Positions 6,885-12,713 of a stretch of 16,817 bases of DNA are shown here, one piece after another; the stretch's first letter is position 1; each line of letters begins with the position of its first letter. The notes beneath the pieces are model-generated. The model had not been told where the DNA came from and ran no database searches. It worked only from the letters and a program-made list of their open reading frames with translations. The translations under genes were made by a program, and so were the position numbers. This DNA is from Candidatus Desantisbacteria bacterium CG1_02_38_46 (GTDB lineage: Bacteria > Desantisbacteria > UBA1551 > UBA1559): positions 454-17,270 of the forward strand of contig MNUO01000094.1 in assembly GCA_001871015.1 (NCBI GenBank), written 5' to 3'.

Positions 6885-7711
6885 TAGATAGCCACAAAGG
6901 TTATAGAAAAGTAACTCAAACCTTTAGGTTTGAAAATGTCAAGACTAAAGTCTTGAGTTACAAAATGATTTTTCTTATCATTGTTTCGCTATCGACTAGC
7001 GATTATCGACTACCAACTGCTTCTGCTGCTGGGCAGCAGGGCTTCTATCTCGGCTACAAACTTTCTTTTTATAATTTATTCTCGCCAGGTTTCCATTGTT
7101 TTCGCCGCAACCACCAATTTAGTTTCGGCTATCAAAACCTCCAGGTGGGTTCCTCAGAGATAAGTGCGGAAATTCAATATAACTGGATTGATGAGGTCAA
7201 AGGCAGTGTTTCTACGCATAACCTTACTAGCTGGGTTGTAGGTATAAAGGGGACATTCAATAGTGTGCCGGCTACCAGCCTTTCGTGGACAGGGCAGGAT
7301 GAAGTTCGTCTCATAGGCACCTACTTTGTCAATCTTCTGAGTCCCTGGCTTAATCGTGGTGTTGGGGGACTTGAATATTCCAGGTTATTCAATTACAATA
7401 ATTTCACGGGAATGGCACGTGCAGGAATTGGATTTTCACGCAAATTCCTACCAATTTATGGAGTAAACCTTATTTACTTTCCAACTACAAACACAAATGT
7501 CAACTTAAAATTTAACTGGCTTGAAGATAATGAAGATAATCCGGAATTTCCTTTTAAGTTCCCATTGGCCATTGGATTGGGTGGAAGATTTAATTCAGGG
7601 TTGGGTCTTGAATATGTTTGGGACCCTGCAAAATCCCACCTTGTTACTGCTGAGGGTAAATTGACCCACCACTGGCTCAAAGGATATCTCGGGGACAAAC
7701 TCTGGTTTTAA
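6881..7711 (+). CDS. predicted secreted beta-rich (outer-membrane type) protein
   Basis: A 276-aa open frame between lpxA and lpxB. Reading from the ATG at 6881 gives a 28-residue lead before MIFLIIVSLSTSDYRLPTAS, which looks like a signal peptide with a likely cleavage near ASAAG. The ATG at 6965 is therefore a plausible alternative start (248 aa), although it has no clear ribosome site. The mature part is rich in Y, F, W, N and G with alternating hydrophobic residues (SFGYQNLQVGSSEISAEIQY, GVNLIYFPTTNTNVNLKFNW), as in beta-barrel membrane proteins. No family is recognised. Codons 11-27 are encoded by a 51-bp palindromic repeat (6911-6961) whose length is a multiple of three. It starts by ATGA overlap with lpxA and ends one base before lpxB. 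A role in envelope biogenesis is suggested by context only. Confidence 0.6.
   Translation: MIDSHKGYRKVTQTFRFENVKTKVLSYKMIFLIIVSLSTSDYRLPTASAAGQQGFYLGYKLSFYNLFSPGFHCFRRNHQFSFGYQNLQVGSSEISAEIQYNWIDEVKGSVSTHNLTSWVVGIKGTFNSVPATSLSWTGQDEVRLIGTYFVNLLSPWLNRGVGGLEYSRLFNYNNFTGMARAGIGFSRKFLPIYGVNLIYFPTTNTNVNLKFNWLEDNEDNPEFPFKFPLAIGLGGRFNSGLGLEYVWDPAKSHLVTAEGKLTHHWLKGYLGDKLWF
6911..6961. repeat. inverted pair of TTTA-hairpin elements inside a reading frame
   Basis: GTAACTC (6911-6917) and GAGTTAC (6955-6961) bound two head-to-head hairpins: TCAAACCT-TT-AGGTTTGA (6916-6933) and TCAAGACT-AA-AGTCTTGA (6939-6956). They match the family seen at 15545, 15602 and 16504 but have different, self-complementary arms. 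The 51-bp length keeps the secreted-protein frame open. Confidence 0.8.
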
Positions 7712-7712
7712 A

Positions 7713-8852
7713 ATGAATAAAAAAATAATGCTTGTTGCCGGCGAGGTTTCTGGAGATTTGCACGGCAGTCTGCTTGCCCGCTCTTTGAAAGTTCTTGCGC
7801 CTGATATTAAATTATTCGGGATGGGCGGGCCGAGAATGAAGGAGATGGGCGTTGATATAAAATTTGATGTGATTAGATATGCGAATATTGGCATCTGGGA
7901 AAATGCAAAGAACTACTTTTTCACTATGCGCAGGGTGTTTCACAAAATAAAAAAAGTTGTGCAAGTCGAAAATCCGCGCTGCATTGTGCTCATTGATTAT
8001 CAGGGATTTAACTTAGCTCTTGCAAGATTTGTGAAGAGGAAGGGAATTCCGCTTGTTTATTATATACCGCCTCAATACTGGGCATGGAGAACTTCAAATG
8101 CGAAGACTGTTGCGAGCCTGATTGATAAAATAATTGCAATTCTGCCTTATGAAGAAGAGGCGTACAGGAAAGTGGGAGCAGATGTAGTTTTTACTGGGAA
8201 TCCACTAATAGATATAGTAAAAGTTCCCTATAGCAGGGATGAGATCTGTAAGATGCTTATACTTGACCCGAATGTTCCAATTATAGGTTTATTTCCAGGG
8301 AGCAGATTTTCTGAAGTCAAAAGACTTTTGCCTGTTATGCTTAAGTCTGCAGAAATTCTTCATAGCCAGATTCCCAAAGTTCAGTTTGTTCTTCCTGTTG
8401 CAGCAGTTCATCTCAAGAGCGAAATTGAAATGATTGTGAAAAAATCAAATATTTCAGTTAAAATTATTGATGGGCGCTCGTATGAAGTAATGGCTGTAAG
8501 CAACTTTCTAATAATTTGTTCTGGCCTTGCTACGTTAGAGGCAGCGATTCTCGGCGCCCCGATGGTCGTAATTTACAAAGTTTCATTTCTTACATCTTTG
8601 ATTGCTAAAATTCTTCTGAAAATTCCACAAGTAAGTCCTCCAAACATTCTTGCCCGCAGAGAAATTGTTCCTGAATTATTACAGGATAAGGCGAACCCTG
8701 AGAATATTGCCTGGACAGTTTCTGATATTTTAAGCAATCCTGGTAAAATTAAAGAAATGAAAAAGGGACTTACAGAAGCCGTGTCCAAACTTGGTCCTCC
8801 AGGTGCTTCTTCAAGAGCAGCAGAGATTATTATTAAAGGTGTCAGGTCTTGA
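7713..8852 (+). CDS. lpxB: lipid-A-disaccharide synthase
   Basis: LpxB is a peripheral inner-membrane glycosyltransferase (GT19) that joins UDP-diacylglucosamine to lipid X to form the lipid A disaccharide. The 379-aa length is standard. Characteristic pieces are the N-terminal AGEVSGDLHGSLLARSL (9-25), FGMGGPRMKEMGV, the IDYQGFN block, IPPQYWAWRTSNA (the family's PQxWAWR), FTGNPLIDIV, and the donor-side segments FPGSRFSEVKRLLPVM and CSGLATLEAAILGAPMVV. The start is one base after the preceding gene. The last codons (GVRS) and the TGA lie within the left arm of a 19-bp inverted repeat, so the C-terminal end may have been reshaped by the repeat. No lpxI/lpxH or lpxD is seen nearby. Confidence 0.95.
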   Translation: MNKKIMLVAGEVSGDLHGSLLARSLKVLAPDIKLFGMGGPRMKEMGVDIKFDVIRYANIGIWENAKNYFFTMRRVFHKIKKVVQVENPRCIVLIDYQGFNLALARFVKRKGIPLVYYIPPQYWAWRTSNAKTVASLIDKIIAILPYEEEAYRKVGADVVFTGNPLIDIVKVPYSRDEICKMLILDPNVPIIGLFPGSRFSEVKRLLPVMLKSAEILHSQIPKVQFVLPVAAVHLKSEIEMIVKKSNISVKIIDGRSYEVMAVSNFLIICSGLATLEAAILGAPMVVIYKVSFLTSLIAKILLKIPQVSPPNILARREIVPELLQDKANPENIAWTVSDILSNPGKIKEMKKGLTEAVSKLGPPGASSRAAEIIIKGVRS

Positions 8853-8883
8853 GTTGCAAACTCACAACTCAAGACCTGACACC
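8838..8883. repeat. 19-bp perfect inverted repeat at the end of lpxB
   Basis: GGTGTCAGGTCTTGAGTTG (8838-8856), an 8-nt loop, then CAACTCAAGACCTGACACC (8865-8883). The lpxB stop is inside the left arm. No T-tract follows directly, so it is more likely a palindromic repeat (with possible 3'-end stabilising effect) than a canonical terminator. The word AACTCAAGAC is shared with the element at 6911-6961. Confidence 0.85.
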
Positions 8884-8916
8884 TATTTTCATTTTCATTT
8901 AGGAAAGGGGGATGGA

Positions 8917-10122
8917 ATGGTAAAAACAATAGAAGAAATTAATGAGCGGATTAAGAAAGGTGAAGCCATTGTAGTTACTGCTGAGGAAATGATTGATGTG
9001 GTTAAGGAAAAAGGAGCAAAGAAGGCGGCACAGGAAGTGGACGTGGTTACAACAGGAACTTTTGGTCCGATGTGTTCAAGCGGGATGTATGTTAACATTG
9101 GTCATTCAAAACCACGGATAAAATTGGGTGGAGGGGAATGTTATTTGAATGAAGTGCCAGCTTACTGCGGATTTGCTGCTGTAGATATCTATCTTGGTTG
9201 TGCTGCGGTTCCTGACGAAGACCCTCGCAACAAAGTCCATCACGGTGAATTCAAATACGGCGGGGGTCATGTAATCGAAGAATTTGTTGCAGGTAAGGAT
9301 ATTAAACTCATTGCAACTGCCTATGGCACTGATTGTTATCCAAGAAAGAAATTAGAGACCTGGATAAATATAAAAGATGTCAATGAGGCTGTGCTTTTTA
9401 ACCCTAGAAATTGCTATCAGAATTACAATGTGGCAGTGAACCTCTCGGATAAAATTATTTACACCTATATGGGCGTGCTGAAACCAAATCTCGGTAACGC
9501 TAATTATTGCAGCGCAGGGCAACTTTCACCACTTCTCAATGACCCGTTTTATAAGACAGTTGGAATTGGCACAAAGATTTTTCTGGGTGGAGGAATCGGT
9601 TGTGTTGCCTGGCAGGGAACCCAGCATAATCCAACTGCAAAAAGAAAGGAAAACGGTCTGCCATGTACGGGTGCAGGAACATTAGCAGTAATCGGAGATT
9701 TGAAACAGATGAAACCGGAGTGGCTGGTTGGAACAAGTATGTTAGGATATGGTGCTACGCTTACAGTTGGAATCGGCATTCCAATTCCTATTTTAAATGA
9801 AGAAATTGCCCGGTATGCTGCAGTTAGAGACGAAGAAATCTGGGCGCAGGTTGTGGATTACAGCAATGCTTATCCAAATATGATTCCAGGTAGTATTACT
9901 GAAGTAAATTATGCACAATTGAAGAGCGGTAAAATTAATATCCATGGTAAAGAAGTTCCCACTTCACCTTTGTCCAGTTATCCCAGGGCTCAGGAAATTG
10001 CTGGCACTCTTAAAGAATGGATAAAGAATGGCAAATTTCTTTTAACCGAATTCGTTGCGCCGATTCCAGGTCCAGAATCAGGCTTGACTTTCAAACCTTT
10101 GAAAGAAAGACCAGTTGAATAG
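8917..10122 (+). CDS. homocysteine biosynthesis protein (HcyBio, DUF39)
   Basis: A 401-aa protein recognised as COG1900/DUF39. In methanogens this family, together with a NIL-domain ferredoxin protein, turns aspartate semialdehyde and sulfide into homocysteine without O-acyl-homoserine. Family features are VTTGTFGPMCSSGMYVNIGH (44-63), IKLGGGECYLNEVPAYCG, GGGHVIEEFVAGKDIKL, ATAYGTDCYPRKKLETWINI, and GGGIGCVAWQGTQHNP. C53 and C140 sit where the two functionally important cysteines of the methanogen protein are expected (from memory, not an alignment). The ATG at 8917 is preferred over an upstream frame extension (from 8791) because AGGAAAGGGGG lies just before it and the extension reads lpxB and the palindrome out of frame. 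The probable partner gene begins at 16543. Confidence 0.85.
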   Translation: MVKTIEEINERIKKGEAIVVTAEEMIDVVKEKGAKKAAQEVDVVTTGTFGPMCSSGMYVNIGHSKPRIKLGGGECYLNEVPAYCGFAAVDIYLGCAAVPDEDPRNKVHHGEFKYGGGHVIEEFVAGKDIKLIATAYGTDCYPRKKLETWINIKDVNEAVLFNPRNCYQNYNVAVNLSDKIIYTYMGVLKPNLGNANYCSAGQLSPLLNDPFYKTVGIGTKIFLGGGIGCVAWQGTQHNPTAKRKENGLPCTGAGTLAVIGDLKQMKPEWLVGTSMLGYGATLTVGIGIPIPILNEEIARYAAVRDEEIWAQVVDYSNAYPNMIPGSITEVNYAQLKSGKINIHGKEVPTSPLSSYPRAQEIAGTLKEWIKNGKFLLTEFVAPIPGPESGLTFKPLKERPVE

Positions 10123-10176
10123 AATTGAAGTGTTTGTATGTCTATTCCTTATTTTGGGTTATTTTGGGTTTTTTCC

Positions 10177-10216
10177 TTGACAATTATTTATACTTGTGTT
10201 ATACTATAATTATACT
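10177..10216 (+). promoter_or_regulatory. strong promoter with periodic TATACT boxes
   Basis: A consensus -35 TTGACA (10177-10182), a 17-base spacer, and -10 TATACT (10200-10205) preceded by TGT (extended -10). TATACT also occurs at 10189-10194 and 10211-10216, giving three copies exactly 11 bases apart, on one face of the helix and centred on the -10. That is the pattern expected of a ribbon-helix-helix autorepressor operator, and the first gene downstream encodes such a protein. The promoter is seen directly; the operator is inferred. Confidence 0.8.
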
Positions 10217-10258
10217 TAAAACATTCTAAAAGACACTCTAATAGATAAAGGAGGAGAT

Positions 10259-10519
10259 ATGCAACACTCAATAAAGACAGCGGTCAGCCTTCCTGAGGAT
10301 TTAATGAAAAGAGTAGAAAAATTACGAGCCTCTGTTGGTATTAACCGCAGTCAGTTTTTTCTTAAAGCCTTACAAACCTATATAGACGAATTTCCTGAGA
10401 GCGGGGAGAAAAAAGTCGCATCCCTTTACAAACAAATTCAAGAAACTGACAAAAAAATACTTGGTCAGTTTGGTCAACATTCTTACAAAAACCTTCCCCC
10501 ATACAGGGAAGAGGAGTAG
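10259..10519 (+). CDS. ribbon-helix-helix antitoxin of a MazF-type module
   Basis: An 86-aa protein with an RHH (CopG/MetJ-like) DNA-binding domain at residues 5-44: the strand IKTAVSLPEDLMKRVEKL, then helices containing GINRSQFFLKALQTYID. The C-terminal 40 residues (KVASLYKQIQETDKKILGQF, ending in an acidic YREEE) would form the toxin-neutralising tail. A very strong AAAGGAGGAG ribosome site precedes the ATG. The toxin gene starts three bases after its stop. In such modules the antitoxin both blocks the toxin and represses its own operon, here probably through the TATACT boxes at 10189-10216. Module identity is well supported by the paired genes. Confidence 0.85.
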   Translation: MQHSIKTAVSLPEDLMKRVEKLRASVGINRSQFFLKALQTYIDEFPESGEKKVASLYKQIQETDKKILGQFGQHSYKNLPPYREEE

Positions 10520-10522
10520 AAC

Positions 10523-10885
10523 ATGGAGAGCGCCAATTATCCTCGTAGGGGACAAATATATCTTCTTAGTTTTAAAGATAGCCAGGGACGAGCAATGAGA
10601 GAGTCGCACCCTGCTTTAGTTGTTCAAAACAATACCGCCAATCGTTATAGCGGAGTTATCTTAGTAGTACCGCTCACAAGCAATCTAAAGGTTGCAGATT
10701 TGCCGGTTGGTGTACTAATGGAACCCCCTGAAGGAGGAGTAAAGAAATCATCTGCAATCCACTGTGGCCAAATTCACACTATTAACCGTAATGAATTTAC
10801 TCCTGGAATATTATTGGGTCAGGTTTCTCCCTTAACAATACAAAAAGTTGATAAAGCCCTAAAAATCAGCCTGGGATTACTTTGA
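10523..10885 (+). CDS. MazF/PemK-family endoribonuclease toxin
   Basis: A 120-aa protein with the PemK/MazF fold. The N-terminal strand PRRGQIYLLSF (residues 7-17) is the conserved RGxIY start, HPALVVQNNTAN (30-41) the usual PxLVxQ block, and VILVVPLTSNLK (46-57) the catalytic T/S-containing strand. SAIHCGQIHTINRNEF then carries the conserved D/H-Q-I/L-x-T-I segment, and the C-terminal helix follows (LTIQKVDKALKISLGLL). Members cut single-stranded mRNA or other RNA at short sequences; the cut site cannot be read from sequence. It is intact, immediately downstream of its antitoxin, with no separate promoter. Confidence 0.9.
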   Translation: MESANYPRRGQIYLLSFKDSQGRAMRESHPALVVQNNTANRYSGVILVVPLTSNLKVADLPVGVLMEPPEGGVKKSSAIHCGQIHTINRNEFTPGILLGQVSPLTIQKVDKALKISLGLL

Positions 10886-10889
10886 ATTT

Positions 10890-11013
10890 AACCCGCTTTT
10901 ATTCTGGCGAGTAAGTGAGCCTACTTCTGGCGAGTAAGTGAGCCTACTTCTGGCGAGTAAGTGAGCCTACTTCTGGCTCTTCCAGAGAGCCTACTTTTGG
11001 CGGGTTTTTTATT
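10890..11013 (+). terminator. terminator-like stem whose loop is filled with repeats
   Basis: AACCCGC at 10890-10896 is complementary to GCGGGTT at 11000-11006, which is followed by a run of T (11005-11010, then ATTT). This has the stem and T-tract of an intrinsic terminator for the MazF operon, but the arms are more than 100 bases apart and the loop is occupied by four AGTAGGC-family repeat units. A simple ancestral hairpin invaded by repeats would explain it. Confidence 0.55.
10902..10994. repeat. tandem 23-bp AGTAGGC-family repeats
   Basis: Three identical 23-bp units start at 10902, 10925 and 10948 (each TTCTGGCGAGTAAGTGAGCC plus TAC). A diverged 24-base unit at 10971-10994 carries the hairpin GGCTCT-TCCAG-AGAGCC. 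Read on the minus strand the core is GCCAGAAGTAGGCTC, matching copies at 877-900 and 14058-14103. There are no spacers, so this is not CRISPR. Confidence 0.9.
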
Positions 11014-11039
11014 TATAGACACGGAAAGGGGTCCCCAAA

Positions 11040-11201
11040 ATGATAGCAATTTGTCAATGGTATCTTAAAGGTGAAAAGGATAATAATTGCAGGTGTCCTA
11101 TAGTGCGCGATTTATTCTCTGGACGCACTTTGAAATGCAGTGGCAAACCCCCCGAAGAGTCGGGGGGGGCACACCTCTCAAAACTAATCCCGGGGGAGTA
11201 A
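11040..11201 (+). CDS. possible 53-aa cysteine-containing ORF, perhaps a remnant
   Basis: Reads MIAICQWYLKGEKDNNCRCP, then IVRDLFSGRTLKCSG, with cysteines at 5, 17, 19 and 33 that could bind a metal. AAAGGGG lies 8-9 bases before the ATG. The C-terminal third (KPPEESGGAHLSKLIPGE) is encoded by a GC-rich hairpin repeat, so an original tail may have been lost. No family is recognised; it may be a chance or degraded frame. Confidence 0.25.
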   Translation: MIAICQWYLKGEKDNNCRCPIVRDLFSGRTLKCSGKPPEESGGAHLSKLIPGE

Positions 11202-11232
11202 TAATTCTTTTCGCCTTTTGTATAAAAAGAAA

Positions 11233-11286
11233 TATCTCAACCTATCGCCCGAGGATGCTTGTAGAGAATTTTTGAGTAAGTACTGA
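11233..11286 (+). pseudogene. 17-codon C-terminal tail remnant, copy 1
   Basis: Encodes YLNLSPEDACREFLSKY followed by TGA. It matches a second copy at 12501-12554. The two differ at ten synonymous codons but only two amino acids, a protein-coding signature. No start or body is attached; the frame is open only from about 11188. Confidence 0.6.
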
Positions 11287-11405
11287 GGAGGTTGAGCGAA
11301 GCGAAATCCCGCATCGAAGCGACTGCAAGGAGTCCCGATTAAAACATCGGGGCATCGGGAACGCCTGCAGGGGCTGGCGAGAGACACAGAGAAAAAGGAG
11401 AACAA

Positions 11406-12488
11406 ATGCCGTTTAAACCAAAATTTATTATAACGACAAAAATTAACAAATCCCTTGTTGAAATAGAGCGGGTGCGTGGGTTTCTTGATGCGGTTACACT
11501 TAAGGATGAATGGATTTCTGATATGCAGAAAAAAGCATTAATTCTTGAGACGCACCACTCTACACACATTGAGGGAACAGCATTAAGTCTTGAGCAGGCA
11601 AAAAACATATTGGAAGGCAAAAAAGTCAAAGGCATTAACCGGGACGATGAAAAAGAGCTTCTGAATTATAAAAAAGCAATGGATTTTATTTCAAAATATC
11701 TTGGTAAAGATTATCCAATAACCGAAGGTGTAATTCGTGAACTTCATAAAATACTTGTCAAGGGTGTCCGAGGCGGGCGGGCAGGCCCGGGTAATTACCG
11801 CAAAATTCAAAATTATGTCGTCAACTCCCGCACGCGCGAAATCATATACACTCCACCGCCGCCTTTTGACGTTTCTCATCTCATGCATGAATTTGTGGAA
11901 TGGATAAATTCCGCACAGGGTATTTCCCCGGTTCTTGTTGCTGCCATCTCACAATTCCAGTTTGTGCATATTCACCCATTTATTGATGGCAACGGCAGAA
12001 CTGCCCGGCTCATCTCTATGCTTATTCTTTATAAAACCGGCTACGATTTTAAAAGGCTTTTTACCATTTCAGAATATTACGATAAAGACAGGACGGGTTA
12101 TTACGCAGCTATTCAGTCAGTTAGAAAAAACAATATGGATATGACGGCCTGGCTTGAATATTTCATTGAAGGATTACGGTCACAGATGGCTGAAATTCAG
12201 GAGAAAGGTAAAAAAATCATCGTTGCCGATAAGATTATAAAATCATTAAAGGAAATAGAATTAAATATGCGACAGGAAAAAATTATTCGGTATTTACTAA
12301 TTAACAAGCAGATTAATAATGAACAATGCCAGAAAGCTTGTAAAACTATTAAAAGAACGGCCACGAGAGATTTAACCGGGCTGGTTGAAAAAAACGTCCT
12401 GAAAAAATATGGCAAGAAAAAGGGTACTTATTATATTCTGTCGCCAAAAACAGAAGAAAAAATAAGGGACATTATGGGACATACTTAA
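11406..12488 (+). CDS. Fic-domain AMPylase-type protein
   Basis: A 360-aa Fic protein. The catalytic motif HPFIDGNGRTAR is at residues 190-201, giving H190 as the catalytic base and the phosphate-binding GNGR loop. N-terminal to it is the inhibitory helix motif STHIEG (52-57), fitting [ST]xxxE[GN], so activity should be auto-inhibited. The flap region includes NYRKIQNYVVNS and IIYTPPPPFDV. The C-terminal 80 residues form a probable winged helix (EKIIRYLLINKQINNEQCQK, then LTGLVEKNVLKKYGKKKGTY) for DNA or target binding. Such proteins usually transfer AMP to a protein hydroxyl; the target is unknown. AAGGAG precedes the ATG. A conserved-looking tail follows in-frame after the TAA (see 12501-12554). 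It may be accessory, being flanked by repeats. Confidence 0.9.
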   Translation: MPFKPKFIITTKINKSLVEIERVRGFLDAVTLKDEWISDMQKKALILETHHSTHIEGTALSLEQAKNILEGKKVKGINRDDEKELLNYKKAMDFISKYLGKDYPITEGVIRELHKILVKGVRGGRAGPGNYRKIQNYVVNSRTREIIYTPPPPFDVSHLMHEFVEWINSAQGISPVLVAAISQFQFVHIHPFIDGNGRTARLISMLILYKTGYDFKRLFTISEYYDKDRTGYYAAIQSVRKNNMDMTAWLEYFIEGLRSQMAEIQEKGKKIIVADKIIKSLKEIELNMRQEKIIRYLLINKQINNEQCQKACKTIKRTATRDLTGLVEKNVLKKYGKKKGTYYILSPKTEEKIRDIMGHT

Positions 12489-12500
12489 GGGACATTGATC

Positions 12501-12554
12501 TATCTCAATTTAAGCCCGGAGGACGCCTGCCGGGAGTTTATGAGTAAACATTGA
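12501..12554 (+). pseudogene. 17-codon C-terminal tail remnant, copy 2
   Basis: Encodes YLNLSPEDACREFMSKH followed by TGA. It lies in the same frame as the Fic gene, 12 bases after its TAA, so read-through would append it. It is homologous to the tail at 11233-11286. Whether it is a Fic extension cut off by a nonsense change or a relic of another gene is not clear. Confidence 0.6.
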
Positions 12555-12713
12555 AGCGAGGTTTGAGAGGGTAGGGTTCCTAAATCTAGTGTGGTGTTTC
12601 TAACAGATCTTTACATTTGAATGTGTTTGGCTATGGTCTCTAAAGTGCAATCTCCGACAAGTTCGCAGGCTACCTAAGTTTGAAGAGAGTTAAAAAATTT
12701 AAGGAGAGCAGTA

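Larger units (their letters stand above)
11011..11405. other. repeat-rich gap upstream of the Fic gene
   Basis: No convincing intact gene. It holds the hairpins AGTGCG/CGCACT (11102-11129), CCCCCCGA-AGAG-TCGGGGGG (11148-11167) and TCCCGAT/ATCGGGA (11333-11360), a 53-codon open frame (11040-11201), and an isolated 17-codon protein tail (11233-11286). AATCCCGCATCGAA near 11306 resembles AATCCCGCATCGTA near 15767. A good AAGGAG ribosome site for the Fic gene closes the region. Confidence 0.6.

Noticed and set aside
8791-8916. Longer N-terminus for the HcyBio protein
   Set aside because: It would read lpxB and the 19-bp palindrome out of frame; the ATG at 8917 has a strong ribosome site and starts where the family starts.
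10902-11001. Tandem repeats resembling a short CRISPR array
   Set aside because: The 23-bp units are directly adjacent with no variable spacers, and no cas genes are present.
11087-11275. 62-codon + strand frame
   Set aside because: It reads hairpin repeats and overlaps the 17-codon tail in a different frame; low-complexity product and no ribosome site.
11761-11800. GC-rich GGCGGGCGGGCAGGCCCGGG in the Fic gene as another inserted palindrome
   Set aside because: The encoded GVRGGRAGPGNYR matches the normal Fic segment in length and sequence, so no insertion is needed.
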